From Prevotella sp. E2-28 (GTDB lineage: Bacteria > Bacteroidota > Bacteroidia > Bacteroidales > Bacteroidaceae), in the NCBI RefSeq assembly GCF_022024055.1, contig NZ_CP091788.1:1736001-1800000 (forward strand): 64,000 bases of DNA, in the 5' to 3' direction. Numbering within the stretch: position 1 is the stretch's first letter; each line of letters starts with the position of its first letter. The notes under the pieces were generated by a model that saw nothing but the letters and a program-made list of their open reading frames with translations, did no database searches and was not told where the DNA came from. The position numbers were made by a program, and so were the translations under genes. Below, piece after piece: positions 19,182 through 27,791 of the stretch.

Positions 19182-19303
19182 GATGGACAGTGGACAGTAT
19201 TTGACAGTAAATTTATAAAAAGTCTCACGCGTACGTACATATATGCGCAGACGTACGCAATGAGTTTATGAAAAACCACTGTCATTAGTGTCCACTGTCC
19301 ATC
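19182..19303. repeat. 122-bp imperfect inverted repeat
   Basis: The left arm begins GATGGACAGTGGACA and the right arm ends TGTCCACTGTCCATC, a perfect 15-base terminal match. Matching continues imperfectly inward (TTGACAGT against ACTGTCAT; CGCGTACGTAC against GACGTACGC). The whole could fold into one long hairpin. It may be a small non-autonomous element, but I see no clear target duplication. Confidence 0.75.
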
Positions 19304-19402
19304 GTCAAAAACAGAATATAGAAGGGACAGACAAGCGTATCATCCCATTAAAACAAAGAACGAATACCTACTTTTGATTAACCAGATTTTACAGGTACTT
19401 AC

Positions 19403-19447
19403 AGGTGCGCAACATTTAAAACACTCGTTTTTAGGTATTGCGCACCT
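19403..19447. promoter_or_regulatory. Inverted repeat overlapping the DUF2023/flavodoxin promoter
   Basis: AGGTGCGCAA (19403-19412) and TTGCGCACCT (19438-19447) are perfect 10-base inverted copies 25 bases apart. The right copy covers the -33 element of the promoter, a placement typical of an operator. The protein that binds is unknown. Confidence 0.5.
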
Positions 19448-19468
19448 TATTTGTTTGCCGTACCTTTG
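19438..19468 (+). promoter_or_regulatory. Promoter of the DUF2023-flavodoxin operon
   Basis: TTG (19438-19440), 20 bases, then TACCTTTG (19461-19468) match the Bacteroidota promoter consensus, 24 bases before the start codon. The -33 element sits in the extended motif TTTTAGGTATTGC, which recurs at the promoter near 21187. Confidence 0.8.
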
Positions 19469-19492
19469 CACCGTGATTAGAAACAATAAGAA

Positions 19493-19888
19493 ATGAAAAC
19501 GACGACAGCAATTCCCACAGAGCTCAAGGTACTGATGAACCACATCTACGAACTGAATAAGGGCGTGCGACAGATGGTGCTGTTCACCTGTAATAAGAAA
19601 TATGGTCAACAGGCCATAGAACGATTAGAGAGTCAAGGCATTCCCTATGTGTTACAGCCCGCCGGACAGCAGAACTTGAATATGTATTTCGGACGACGCG
19701 AGTGTCTGGATGCTATCCGACTCATCGTTACACGTCCGCTCAACCAACTTACGCCCGAAGAGGATTTTATCCTCGGCGCCATGCTCGGCTACGACATCTG
19801 CGCACAATGCGAGCGTTATTGCAAACGTAAACAGAGTAAGTGCGAATGTAACGGGAAGTGCGATGGGAAGTGTATCAAACGAAATTAA
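19493..19888 (+). CDS. DUF2023 family protein with Cys-rich tail
   Basis: 131 residues. The body (1-100) matches my memory of the DUF2023 family (KVLMNHIYELNKGVRQMVLFT, NMYFGRRECLDAI, LTPEEDFILGAMLGYDI), a group of unknown function often found beside flavodoxin in Bacteroidota. The last 30 residues are unusual, with seven cysteines in CAQCERYCKRKQSKCECNG and GKCDGKC; they could bind a metal or an Fe-S cluster. The flavodoxin gene starts 22 bases downstream, and one promoter serves both. A role in electron transfer with that flavodoxin is inference from linkage. Confidence 0.8.
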   Translation: MKTTTAIPTELKVLMNHIYELNKGVRQMVLFTCNKKYGQQAIERLESQGIPYVLQPAGQQNLNMYFGRRECLDAIRLIVTRPLNQLTPEEDFILGAMLGYDICAQCERYCKRKQSKCECNGKCDGKCIKRN

Positions 19889-19910
19889 CCACATAATTAT
19901 TGATAAAGTA

Positions 19911-20405
19911 ATGAATGCAACTATTGTAATTTTTGGTTCCTCGACTGGAACTTGCGAGGCTATTGCAGAGAAGATTGCCTCTAAACTGGGCTGCGAAGCC
20001 CTGAACGTACAAGACTTGACCGCTGATGTCGTGGCCGCTAACCAGAACCTGATTCTTGGTACCTCGACCTGGGGCGCAGGAGAATTGCAGGATGACTGGT
20101 ACGACGGTCTGAAGACGCTACAAAGTGCTGACCTCAGTGGCAAGACCATCGCCATCTTTGGCTGTGGCGACTGCTCTTCATACAGCGACACATTCGTGGG
20201 TGGCATGGGTGAACTCTACAATGGCATTAAAAACAGCGGTGCCAAGTTCGTTGGCTGCGTGGAGACTGACGGCTACACTTTCGATGACTCAGAGGCAGTG
20301 ATTGACGGTAAGTTTATCGGCTTACCCCTGGATGACATCAATGAGGATGACAAGACAGACACGCGCATTGAGGCATGGATAGCCGCCATCTCGCCTAGCT
20401 TATAA
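19911..20405 (+). CDS. fldA: Flavodoxin
   Basis: A 164-residue long-chain flavodoxin, a soluble FMN electron carrier. The phosphate-binding loop is at the N-terminus (IVIFGSSTGTCEAIAEKIA) and the FMN-contacting loops follow (LGTSTWGAGELQDDWYD, FGCGDCSSYSDTFVGGMGEL). I start it at ATG 19911 because this places the first strand directly at the N-terminus; the frame is open further upstream only because it runs through the preceding gene in another frame. It is co-transcribed with the DUF2023 gene and followed by a terminator. The 20-residue insertion typical of the long-chain class is present. Confidence 0.95.
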   Translation: MNATIVIFGSSTGTCEAIAEKIASKLGCEALNVQDLTADVVAANQNLILGTSTWGAGELQDDWYDGLKTLQSADLSGKTIAIFGCGDCSSYSDTFVGGMGELYNGIKNSGAKFVGCVETDGYTFDDSEAVIDGKFIGLPLDDINEDDKTDTRIEAWIAAISPSL

Positions 20406-20480
20406 TCACAGGTATATTATTCTTGCAAGTAAGCAAGCGACAAAAAGTCGAGCACATTTTAGTATTTGTTTAGTTTAATG

Positions 20481-20516
20481 AGGTGGTTAGTCGGTGACGA
20501 ACAACCACCTTTATTT
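20481..20516 (+). terminator. Terminator after flavodoxin
   Basis: AGGTGGTT (20481-20488) pairs with AACCACCT (20503-20510) across a 14-base loop, followed by TTATTT. Confidence 0.7.
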
Positions 20517-20546
20517 AATCTATAGATTCCAGACTTATTTGTTTCT

Positions 20547-21173
20547 ATGCAGATAAAAAAAGATTATACACACGAAAAGATTGTAGAGGTGGCCAAGCGG
20601 ATTTTCTTGAAGAAAGGCTACGCCAAAACCTCAATGCGCGATATAGCGGCAGGGGCGGGCATAGGTGTGAGTAACATCTATAACTATTTTAAGGGTAAGG
20701 ACGAGTTATTTCGTTATATCGTGGGTCCGCTCATCGCTGAGCTGGAACGTATGATGCGCGAACATCATAACGTGAAGGATCAGGAGGACTTTCTCTGCTA
20801 TGCCACTGGTCAGAGCAACGGGATGATGGGCGACCACGTGAAGGAATATATGTTGCTCATCAATAACCATCGCGACGAGCTGAAGTTGCTGCTCTATCAG
20901 TCGCAGGGCTCCTCGCTCGAGAACTATATCGACACCTACACGGATGAGTGCACGCAACTCGTCCTGGCGTTTATGAATGAGTTTATACGCAAATACCCAG
21001 AGTACAGCGTCACACAGACGCCCTTCACCTATCATGTGCATACGGTGTGGATGTTTAGTTTCATTTCTGAGGTCATCAAGCACAATCTGCCTGCCGACGA
21101 GATACGACGCGCCATTGAGGACTACATTCAGTTTGAGTTTGGAGGGTGGCGCACACTAATCAATACGAAATAG
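20547..21173 (+). CDS. TetR/AcrR family transcriptional regulator
   Basis: 208 residues. The N-terminal helix-turn-helix is typical of TetR proteins (KTSMRDIAAGAGIGVSNIYNYFKGKDELF, about residues 26-54, preceded by IVEVAKRIFLKKGY). The remaining 150 residues form the ligand-binding and dimerisation domain, and their effector cannot be read from sequence. It lies between the flavodoxin operon and a membrane-protein/transporter pair. Both neighbouring promoters carry TTTTAGGTATTGC around the -33 element, so they are plausible targets. Confidence 0.9.
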   Translation: MQIKKDYTHEKIVEVAKRIFLKKGYAKTSMRDIAAGAGIGVSNIYNYFKGKDELFRYIVGPLIAELERMMREHHNVKDQEDFLCYATGQSNGMMGDHVKEYMLLINNHRDELKLLLYQSQGSSLENYIDTYTDECTQLVLAFMNEFIRKYPEYSVTQTPFTYHVHTVWMFSFISEVIKHNLPADEIRRAIEDYIQFEFGGWRTLINTK

Positions 21174-21186
21174 TCAGTTTTAGGTA

Positions 21187-21217
21187 TTGCACATATCAGG
21201 AAATCATCATACCTTTG
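21187..21217 (+). promoter_or_regulatory. Promoter of the membrane protein / EamA pair
   Basis: TTG (21187-21189), 20 bases, TACCTTTG (21210-21217). The upstream extension TTTTAGGTATTGC is identical to that of the promoter at 19438. Confidence 0.75.
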
Positions 21218-21242
21218 CAGCCGAAAATTTACCAGCGCCTTC

Positions 21243-21746
21243 TTGGGCTTCTTGAGTCCTTGGTGCTGGATAGTTGTTTTCCCTGCTCTGGCCGCCATAT
21301 TGGGTGCGCCTTCATATCTATGGGCTGCGTCTAGATGGCAGCGATTTGGCGTAGCTACGTTATTCTCTGTATTATTCTCTGTAATTTTGTTTTCTATGGG
21401 TGAGATAAATATTATCCAAACAGCTTTGATGATTATTGTAGGTTTTGTTTCTGATGACGTCCGACAGCTCGTTGGAAATAAATCAGAGCAAGGTGCTCTC
21501 TTCGCTTATCCTATTCTGTCACTCGGAGTTATTGCCTGGCTAATGAAACTGTGGACAGACTCAGAGTGGTACTATCGGGGGGCAGCAGAAGAGATTGGGA
21601 TTGATTATGCCGAAGGGCTTAAGACACTCTCGTCTATCTGGGCACTTCTCCTAGTTATTGCTCTTACTCTCGCCGTGAGCTATTATACAATAAAAATTCT
21701 GTTCTGTCGTTACAATATAAAATGTAAGAATGACAACAGAAAGTAG
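21243..21746 (+). CDS. Hypothetical small membrane protein
   Basis: Up to 167 residues with three or four predicted hydrophobic segments (about 8-28, 35-75, 90-103 and 128-150). I do not recognise the family. The start is uncertain: TTG 21243 gives a sensible N-terminal helix, but no ribosome binding site is visible, and the next in-frame ATG (near 21396) would remove two helices. It begins about 25 bases after a promoter -7 element and its stop abuts the ATG of the EamA transporter, so the two are translated together. The low content of charged residues in the first half supports an integral membrane protein. Confidence 0.6.
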   Translation: MGFLSPWCWIVVFPALAAILGAPSYLWAASRWQRFGVATLFSVLFSVILFSMGEINIIQTALMIIVGFVSDDVRQLVGNKSEQGALFAYPILSLGVIAWLMKLWTDSEWYYRGAAEEIGIDYAEGLKTLSSIWALLLVIALTLAVSYYTIKILFCRYNIKCKNDNRK

Positions 21747-22679
21747 ATGTCAAAAACTAATATATTCCAACGCCCATTGTGGGCAGCTCTTTTCGCCTTT
21801 ACCGCAGCATTCTTGTGGGGATGGGCCTATCCGTTTATAAAACTAGGGTTCGATGAGTTTGAGATAACTACCGAGATGACTGGTAGTAAGATGCTGTTTG
21901 CAGGCATACGCTTCTTTCTCTCGGGTGTTATCATCCTCACCGTTGCACGATTGACACACAGGTCGTTCTCATTAAAAGATGAAGCTAAATCCAGTTTGCT
22001 TGGCAGTAGCTTGTTTCTGTTGCTTTTCACATTACTGAACACAACGCTGCATTATGCCTGTTTCTATATTGGATTATCCCATAGTCAAGGCAGTCGTGCC
22101 GCGATTCTGAATTCTCTGAGTGTTTTCGTGCTAGTCCTTCTGGCATGTATGTTCTTTAAGAGCGATAAGCTGACCATTCGCAAGATAATGGGTTGTACCA
22201 TAGGTTTCTCAGGTATCCTTTCGCTCAATCTTGGAGGTGCAGAAAGTGGTACTTTCACGCTTCTGGGTGATGGTATGATTATCCTTAATGCTTTATGCGG
22301 AGCCTTCGCAGGTCTGATGACCAGAGGCGTTGGAAAGCGTGTGGATGTATTTGTGGGTACAGGTTATAGTCTTGGTATCGGAGGCGCCTTGTTGATGATT
22401 CCTGGATTACTGATGGGAGGCACATTACCCCATGTTACTTTGCTGGGCCTTTTCTATCTGTTGATGCTTATTGGCATCTCAACAATTGGCTTTACGCTCT
22501 ATAACAAATTGCTGACGTGTAATCCCGTAGGAAAAATAGCTATCTGGAACTCACTGATTCCTGTCGTAGGCGCTGTTACGTCCTGTTTATGCCTCTCAGA
22601 GGAATTCCAATGGAAATATGCCGTAGCTGCCACATTGACCACAACTGGTATTTACATTATTAATAAGGGAAAGAAATGA
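21747..22679 (+). CDS. EamA/DMT family transporter
   Basis: 310 residues with about ten hydrophobic helices arranged as two EamA repeats (1-150, beginning WAALFAFTAAFLWGWAYPFIKLG; 165-308, with ALCGAFAGLMTRGVGKRV and a GISTIGFTLYNKLLTCNPVGKIAIWNSLIPV stretch). The family moves small metabolites such as amino acids, nucleosides or drugs across the inner membrane, and the substrate cannot be predicted. It directly follows the small membrane protein with no gap. The TetR gene upstream may regulate the pair. Confidence 0.88.
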   Translation: MSKTNIFQRPLWAALFAFTAAFLWGWAYPFIKLGFDEFEITTEMTGSKMLFAGIRFFLSGVIILTVARLTHRSFSLKDEAKSSLLGSSLFLLLFTLLNTTLHYACFYIGLSHSQGSRAAILNSLSVFVLVLLACMFFKSDKLTIRKIMGCTIGFSGILSLNLGGAESGTFTLLGDGMIILNALCGAFAGLMTRGVGKRVDVFVGTGYSLGIGGALLMIPGLLMGGTLPHVTLLGLFYLLMLIGISTIGFTLYNKLLTCNPVGKIAIWNSLIPVVGAVTSCLCLSEEFQWKYAVAATLTTTGIYIINKGKK

Positions 22680-22687
22680 CAGATTTC

Positions 22688-22718
22688 TTTGCATTTTCGT
22701 TTTTTATGCTTATCTTTG
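22688..22718 (+). promoter_or_regulatory. Promoter of the DUF1015 gene
   Basis: TTTG (22688-22691), 19 bases, TATCTTTG (22711-22718), 33 bases before the start codon. The -33 box lies just after the stop of the EamA gene. Confidence 0.75.
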
Positions 22719-22750
22719 CAGTCCGTAATTAAAACTTCATAAATAAACCT

Positions 22751-23998
22751 ATGGCAACAATAAAACCATTTCGTGGCATTCGCCCACCAAAAGAGCTTGT
22801 AGAACAAGTTGAGAGCCGTCCCTATGATGTATTGGATTCTGAGGAAGCCCGCGCAGAGGCTGGCGACAACGAAAAGAGTCTCTATCACATCATTAAGCCA
22901 GAGATCGATTTTCCTGTTGGCACCAGCGAGTATGACCCAAAGGTCTATGAGAAGGCTGCCGAAAATTTCCAGAAGTTCCAGGATAAAGGCTGGTTGGTTC
23001 AGGACGAGCAGGAGCATTACTACATCTATGCACAGACAATGAACGGTAAGACGCAATACGGTCTTGTAGTTTGCGCTCATACCGATGATTATATGGCCGG
23101 CCGTATCAAGAAGCACGAGCTGACCCGTCGCGATAAGGAAGAGGACCGTATGAAGCATGTTCGTGTGAACAATGCCAACATTGAGCCAGTTTTCTTTGCT
23201 TATCCTGACAATGCCGTACTCAACGAGTTGATTATGCGCTATGCTGCTACCAAGCCAGAGTATGATTTTATTGCACCTATCGATGGTTTCCGTCATCAGT
23301 TCTGGGTTGTTTCAGACGACAAGGACATGCAGACCATTACCAGCGAGTTTGCCAAGATGCCTTCAATGTATATCGCCGATGGTCATCACCGTTCAGCTGC
23401 CGCAGCTCTCGTTGGTGCTGAGAAGCAAAAGCAGAACCCCAACCACAAGGGCGATGAAGAGTATAACTTCTTCATGGCTGTATGTTTCCAGGCTTCTCAG
23501 CTGACCATTCTCGACTATAACCGTGTGGTAAAAGACCTGAACGGACTCACCAGCGAGCAGTTCTTGAAAGCGTTGGAAAAGAACTTCATTGTAGAGGATA
23601 AGGGTACTGAAATCTATAAGCCCCAGCAGCTTCATGAGTTCTCACTCTATTTGGATCTCCACTGGTATAGCTTGAAAGCCAAGGAGGGTACCTATGATAA
23701 TAGTGATCCTATCGGCGTGCTTGATGTGGATATCTCTAGTCGCCTGATTCTCGATGAGATTCTGAATATTGGCGACCTGCGTTCTTCTAAGCGTATCGAC
23801 TTCGTAGGCGGACTGCGTGGTCTTGGTGAACTGAAGCGTCGCGTTGATAATGGTGAGATGCGTGCTGCCTTGGCTCTTTATCCTGTTTCTATGCAGCAAA
23901 TCATGGATATTGCTGACAGCGGAAAGATTATGCCTCCAAAGGCTACTTGGTTTGAGCCAAAGCTACGCTCTGGACTGGTGATTCACAAATTATCGTAA
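22751..23998 (+). CDS. DUF1015 family protein
   Basis: A 415-residue soluble protein matching the DUF1015 family over its full length (N-terminal ATIKPFRGIRPP and VESRPYDVLDSEEAR; central IADGHHRSAAA; C-terminal FEPKLRSGLVIHKL). The His-rich GHHR segment resembles the nuclease-like folds sometimes proposed for this family, but no activity is established that I can name. It has its own promoter. In other Bacteroidetes it often accompanies serine-biosynthesis genes, which are absent here. Confidence 0.88.
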   Translation: MATIKPFRGIRPPKELVEQVESRPYDVLDSEEARAEAGDNEKSLYHIIKPEIDFPVGTSEYDPKVYEKAAENFQKFQDKGWLVQDEQEHYYIYAQTMNGKTQYGLVVCAHTDDYMAGRIKKHELTRRDKEEDRMKHVRVNNANIEPVFFAYPDNAVLNELIMRYAATKPEYDFIAPIDGFRHQFWVVSDDKDMQTITSEFAKMPSMYIADGHHRSAAAALVGAEKQKQNPNHKGDEEYNFFMAVCFQASQLTILDYNRVVKDLNGLTSEQFLKALEKNFIVEDKGTEIYKPQQLHEFSLYLDLHWYSLKAKEGTYDNSDPIGVLDVDISSRLILDEILNIGDLRSSKRIDFVGGLRGLGELKRRVDNGEMRAALALYPVSMQQIMDIADSGKIMPPKATWFEPKLRSGLVIHKLS

Positions 23999-24001
23999 TA
24001 A

Positions 24002-24027
24002 CGTTATAACGATATCACGTCATAACG
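24002..24027. repeat. Intergenic palindromic motif, CGTTATAACG type
   Basis: CGTTATAACG is a perfect 10-base palindrome, followed by ATATCACGTCATAACG. A closely similar sequence lies at 56664-56697, also between two genes. Confidence 0.55.
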
Positions 24028-24034
24028 GGAAAGA

Positions 24035-24619
24035 ATGACAGACGAATTCAAGACGATAGCAACTACAAGCGAGGGATTTTACTCTGAGAAACGGAGTAAA
24101 TTCCTCGCTTTTGCACATCATGTTGAGACAGTCGATGAGATAAAGGATATTATTGCGCAATATCGTAAGAAGTATTACGATGCCCGTCATGTATGCTATG
24201 CCTATATGTTGGGAGCGGATAGGGAGGAGTTTCGTGCAAATGATGACGGCGAACCTTCGTCAACGGCAGGGAAACCCATCCTTGGTCAGATTAATTCCAA
24301 TGAGCTCACAGATATACTGATTGTCGTCGTGCGTTATTATGGTGGTGTTAATTTAGGTACGAGTGGCTTGATTATAGCCTATCGCGAGGCTGCTGCAGAT
24401 GCTATTGCACATGCAGAGGTGGTAACGAAGCAAGTTGAAGAGTTGGTTACTTATACTTTTGCCTATCCGCTGATGAACGATGTGATGCGTATTGTCAAGG
24501 AGATGAACCCACGTATCGTCAGTCAGACATACGATAATACGTGCCAGATTTGCCTAAGCATTCGCAAGAGTGAAGCCGAGCAGTTGAAAAGTAGATTGTC
24601 AAAACTTTCTTTTGAATAA
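24035..24619 (+). CDS. YigZ / IMPACT family protein
   Basis: 194 residues. The N-terminal UPF0029 (IMPACT) domain shows SEGFYSEKRSKFLAFAHHV, RHVCYAYMLG, NDDGEPSSTAGKPIL and VVVRYYGGVNLGTSGLI; a small DUF1949-type domain follows (about 135-194). Bacterial members are soluble proteins linked to translation or nucleotide metabolism without a firmly assigned reaction. The gene is 36 bases after the DUF1015 gene and probably shares its transcript; a tRNA-Ser gene follows with its own promoter. Confidence 0.9.
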   Translation: MTDEFKTIATTSEGFYSEKRSKFLAFAHHVETVDEIKDIIAQYRKKYYDARHVCYAYMLGADREEFRANDDGEPSSTAGKPILGQINSNELTDILIVVVRYYGGVNLGTSGLIIAYREAAADAIAHAEVVTKQVEELVTYTFAYPLMNDVMRIVKEMNPRIVSQTYDNTCQICLSIRKSEAEQLKSRLSKLSFE

Positions 24620-24620
24620 A

Positions 24621-24652
24621 TTTGGCGTTTTCAGGGAAAGTTAGTACCTTTG
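24621..24652 (+). promoter_or_regulatory. Promoter of tRNA-Ser
   Basis: TTTG (24621-24624), 20 bases, TACCTTTG (24645-24652), 33 bases before the mature tRNA. Confidence 0.8.
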
Positions 24653-24685
24653 CACTCGTTTAATCGGGGCGTTAAAAATTTACTA

Positions 24686-24772
24686 GGAGAGTTGGCAGAG
24701 TGAACGATTGCGCTGGACTCGAAATCCGGTATACCCTTACGGGTATCGGGGGTTTGAATCCCTCACTCTCCG
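24686..24772 (+). tRNA. tRNA-Ser (anticodon CGA)
   Basis: An 87-base class II tRNA. Acceptor arms GGAGAGT and ACTCTCC pair perfectly. The anticodon stem CTGGA/TCCGG holds the loop CTCGAAA, anticodon CGA, reading UCG. The long variable arm (ATACCC TTAC GGGTAT) is as expected for serine. The T loop reads TTTGAAT. The CCA end is not encoded. Confidence 0.96.
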
Positions 24773-24781
24773 CTGATTAAT

Positions 24782-24812
24782 AAAAAAGGGAACCCAACGG
24801 ATTCCCTTTTTT
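24782..24812. terminator. Bidirectional terminator after tRNA-Ser
   Basis: AAAAAAGGGAA and TTCCCTTTTTT pair across a 9-base loop. It lies between the tRNA and the convergent lipoprotein gene and can serve both. Confidence 0.85.
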
Positions 24813-24839
24813 CGTGCTTATAAATGTACAACGTAAAAG

Positions 24840-25238
24840 TTACTGATAATCTTCTTTCTGAAGCATGATGTCAAAGTAGATTTTCTTTGGATCAGCAGTA
24901 GAACGATAAACGTAGCGGAAATTGACACCTCTTTTCATTAAAGCCTTATAGGAAGGTGTGTTCTTTAATTCCTTAATCAAAGCGCCTTTGATGTCAGTAT
25001 CTTTAAGAGCAACTACCATACTGTCGTTATCACTATCACCCGTAAAACGGAAATACTGGGTTTGCGTAATTGTAGGAATATCAAAGACAATGCTGTCAAG
25101 ATACATGTTGTCACCTATTGGCATCGGGCACTTTGACTCTGTTACTTCACGTGCCTCTCGTGCGGCTCTTTCCTCCATTGATTCCTGACATGATACAAGC
25201 ATCAGAACAGAAAATACGAATAATATATATTTCTTCAT
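24840..25238 (-). CDS. Hypothetical lipoprotein
   Basis: 132 residues. The signal peptide carries a lipobox (SVLMLVSCQES), with the lipidated cysteine at residue 17. The mature part is small and charged, with YFRFTGDSDNDSMVV and KIYFDIMLQKEDYQ near the end, and I do not recognise its family. It is a single gene, divergent from lepA, with a -7 element TAACTTTG on minus at 25273-25266. Confidence 0.75.
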   Translation of the reverse strand: MKKYILFVFSVLMLVSCQESMEERAAREAREVTESKCPMPIGDNMYLDSIVFDIPTITQTQYFRFTGDSDNDSMVVALKDTDIKGALIKELKNTPSYKALMKRGVNFRYVYRSTADPKKIYFDIMLQKEDYQ

Positions 25239-25265
25239 AAATATGAACTAATAAAAATTTTGCAG

Positions 25266-25273
25266 CAAAGTTA
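25266..25273 (-). promoter_or_regulatory. Promoter -7 element of the lipoprotein gene
   Basis: TAACTTTG read on the minus strand, 28 bases before the start codon. The best upstream TTG is at 25293-25291, only 17 bases away. Confidence 0.5.
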
Positions 25274-25315
25274 CGAAAAAAAACTAAAATCAATGGCTTT
25301 TTCTTTTCTTTTTTG

Positions 25316-25323
25316 TAACTTTG
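25316..25323 (+). promoter_or_regulatory. Promoter -7 element of lepA
   Basis: TAACTTTG, 24 bases before the lepA start. No good -33 TTG is seen; the upstream stretch is T-rich. Confidence 0.55.
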
Positions 25324-25347
25324 CATCGAAAAGACACGTATACGTTA

Positions 25348-27129
25348 ATGAAGAATATCAGAAATTTCTGTATAATAGCACATATTGACCACGGCAAGTC
25401 GACACTTGCCGATAGATTGTTAGAGCGCACCAAAACCATACAAGTGACTGAGGGACAGATGCTTGATGACATGGATTTGGAGCGTGAAAGGGGTATAACA
25501 ATTAAAAGTCATGCCATCCAGATGGAGTATGAGAAGGATGGCGAGAAATATATCCTTAACCTGATTGATACTCCGGGACATGTGGACTTCTCGTACGAGG
25601 TGTCACGTAGTATTGCTGCCTGTGAGGGCGCGCTGCTTGTGGTTGATGCTACTCAGGGCGTGCAGGCTCAGACAATTTCGAACCTCTACATGGCAATTGA
25701 TAATAATCTGGAGATTATCCCTGTTATCAACAAGATTGATATGCCCAGCGCAATGCCTGATGAGGTGGAAGACGAGATTGTGGACCTGATTGGTTGCGAC
25801 CCTTCAGACATCATCCGCGCCTCTGGTAAAACAGGTGAAGGTGTTGAAGATATATTGAATGCTGTGGTTGATAGGATTCCACATCCTGTAGGCGACGAGG
25901 AGGCTCCGCTTCAGGCGTTGATCTTTGACTCAGTCTTTAATTCCTTCCGTGGTATTATTGCCTATTTCAAGATTACCAACGGTGTTATCCGTAAAGGTGA
26001 TAAGGTGAAGTTCTTTAATACGGGTATGGAATACGAGGCCGACGAGGTGGGTGTGCTAAAGATGGACATGATACCTCGTAAGGAATTGCGCACAGGCGAC
26101 GTAGGCTATATAATAAGTGGTATAAAGAACTCGAAAGAGGTGAAGGTGGGTGATACAATTACCCACGTGGAGCGTCCTTGTGATAAGGCTATCGAGGGTT
26201 TCCAAGAGGTGAAACCAATGGTGTTTGCCGGCGTTTATCCTATAGACCCCACTGACTATGAGAACCTGCGTGCCTCGTTGGAGAAACTGCAGTTGAACGA
26301 TGCATCGCTGACCTTCCAGCCTGAGTCTTCCGTGGCTCTGGGTTTTGGTTTCCGCTGCGGATTCCTTGGATTGTTGCACATGGAAATTGTGCAGGAACGA
26401 CTGGATCGTGAGTTCGATATGGATGTGATCACCACAGTACCCAACGTATCGTATATGTGCTATACGAAACAGGGTGAAGTGAAAGAAGTTCATAATCCTT
26501 CTGGATTGCCCGAACAGACAATGATTGACCATATCGAGGAGCCTTACATTCGTGCATCTATCATTACGGCAGCTGACTTTATCGGTCCAATCATGACGCT
26601 CTGTCTGGATAAGCGTGGCGAACTGATAGACCAACAATATGTCAGTGGTAACCGCGTGGAGCTGCGCTTCATGTTGCCTCTTGGCGAAATCGTGATTGAC
26701 TTCTATGATAAGTTGAAGAGTATCTCGAAAGGCTATGCTTCTTTCGACTACCATATTGACTCGTTCCGTCCTTCTAAGCTGATTAAGCTGGACATCCTTT
26801 TGAACGGTGAACCCGTTGATGCTTTGTCAACGCTGACCCATCAGGACAATGCGGTGACCTTCGGACGCCGTATGTGCGAGAAGCTGAAAGAACTGATTCC
26901 TCGTCAGCAGTTTGATATTGCCATTCAGGCAGCTATCGGTGCAAAGATTATTGCACGTGAAACGGTGAAGCAGGTACGTAAGGATGTGCTCGCCAAGTGT
27001 TATGGTGGTGACGTGAGCCGTAAGCGTAAACTGCTGGAGAAACAGAAGCGAGGTAAGAAGCGCATGAAGCAGATTGGAAATGTGGAGGTGCCTCAGAAGG
27101 CTTTCCTCGCTGTTCTGAAGCTTGATTAA
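25348..27129 (+). CDS. lepA: Elongation factor 4 (LepA), translational GTPase
   Basis: 593 residues from ATG 25348, the start that gives the usual [21 protein letters not shown]-terminus; an upstream in-frame codon would overlap the promoter. GTP-binding motifs are complete: AHIDHGKST (G1), DTPGHVDF (G3) and NKIDMP (G4). The C-terminal LepA-specific domain ends [20 protein letters not shown]. The factor acts on ribosomes, promoting back-translocation or supporting initiation. Length and motifs are normal. It is divergent from a lipoprotein gene and followed 47 bases later by a Crp/Fnr regulator. Confidence 0.97.
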   Translation: MKNIRNFCIIAHIDHGKSTLADRLLERTKTIQVTEGQMLDDMDLERERGITIKSHAIQMEYEKDGEKYILNLIDTPGHVDFSYEVSRSIAACEGALLVVDATQGVQAQTISNLYMAIDNNLEIIPVINKIDMPSAMPDEVEDEIVDLIGCDPSDIIRASGKTGEGVEDILNAVVDRIPHPVGDEEAPLQALIFDSVFNSFRGIIAYFKITNGVIRKGDKVKFFNTGMEYEADEVGVLKMDMIPRKELRTGDVGYIISGIKNSKEVKVGDTITHVERPCDKAIEGFQEVKPMVFAGVYPIDPTDYENLRASLEKLQLNDASLTFQPESSVALGFGFRCGFLGLLHMEIVQERLDREFDMDVITTVPNVSYMCYTKQGEVKEVHNPSGLPEQTMIDHIEEPYIRASIITAADFIGPIMTLCLDKRGELIDQQYVSGNRVELRFMLPLGEIVIDFYDKLKSISKGYASFDYHIDSFRPSKLIKLDILLNGEPVDALSTLTHQDNAVTFGRRMCEKLKELIPRQQFDIAIQAAIGAKIIARETVKQVRKDVLAKCYGGDVSRKRKLLEKQKRGKKRMKQIGNVEVPQKAFLAVLKLD

Positions 27130-27176
27130 TAATTAATATTTGCTACAAAAATCCTATATCTAAATAGTTAACAACA

Positions 27177-27776
27177 ATGCCAAACCTAAGTTTAACACCG
27201 CGCGATGTGGCCCGCGAACTGGCCAGAAGATACAGTACGATGACACACGAGGAACTCGACATCCTTGAGAGTGTCCTTATTCCTATGAAGTTTGCCAAGA
27301 ACGAGAAAATTCTAGGCGAGGGTGAGACGTGTGAATATATTTACTGGGTTGTAAAAGGCTTAGTGCGTCAGTATTACTTTAAGAACGGTAAGGACTTGAC
27401 AGAATACATGGCTACAGAGAATACGATTGTGATGAGTATTGAGAGCCTGTTTATGGAGAAGCCCTCTTCGCAAATCATCCAGACTCTTGAGCCTACCATT
27501 GTGTATGCTATGTCTAAAAAGGAGCTTGAGGCTGTGGCAATGCGCAGTGTTAATATTCAGATATTATATCGTAAAATATTGGAGGAATCTCTGATTATCA
27601 GTCAGCAGCGTGCTGATATGTTGCGCTTTGAAAGTGCTCAGGACCGTTATCAGAAACTGGTGAAGAGCTGTCCACAGTTGGTTCTGCGTGCACCATTGGT
27701 GTATATTGCCAGTTATTTGCAGATGACACCAGAGACGCTGAGTCGTGTGCGTACTGCAGTGCTGATGAACTCATAG
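27177..27776 (+). CDS. Crp/Fnr family transcriptional regulator
   Basis: 199 residues. The N-terminal cyclic-nucleotide-binding-type beta barrel covers about residues 20-130 (MKFAKNEKILGEGETCEYIYWVVKGLVRQYY), followed by a long helix and a short winged helix-turn-helix at the C-terminus (ASYLQMTPETLSRVRTAV). No cysteine cluster of the FNR type is present, so oxygen sensing by an Fe-S centre is unlikely. The ligand and regulon are unknown. A hairpin motif and a terminator follow. Confidence 0.88.
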   Translation: MPNLSLTPRDVARELARRYSTMTHEELDILESVLIPMKFAKNEKILGEGETCEYIYWVVKGLVRQYYFKNGKDLTEYMATENTIVMSIESLFMEKPSSQIIQTLEPTIVYAMSKKELEAVAMRSVNIQILYRKILEESLIISQQRADMLRFESAQDRYQKLVKSCPQLVLRAPLVYIASYLQMTPETLSRVRTAVLMNS

Positions 27777-27791
27777 GAAGTTGACTATCAC

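Noticed and set aside
19710..19910. Upstream extension of the flavodoxin frame
   Set aside because: It runs through the DUF2023 gene in another frame, and the flavodoxin fold starts exactly at ATG 19911.
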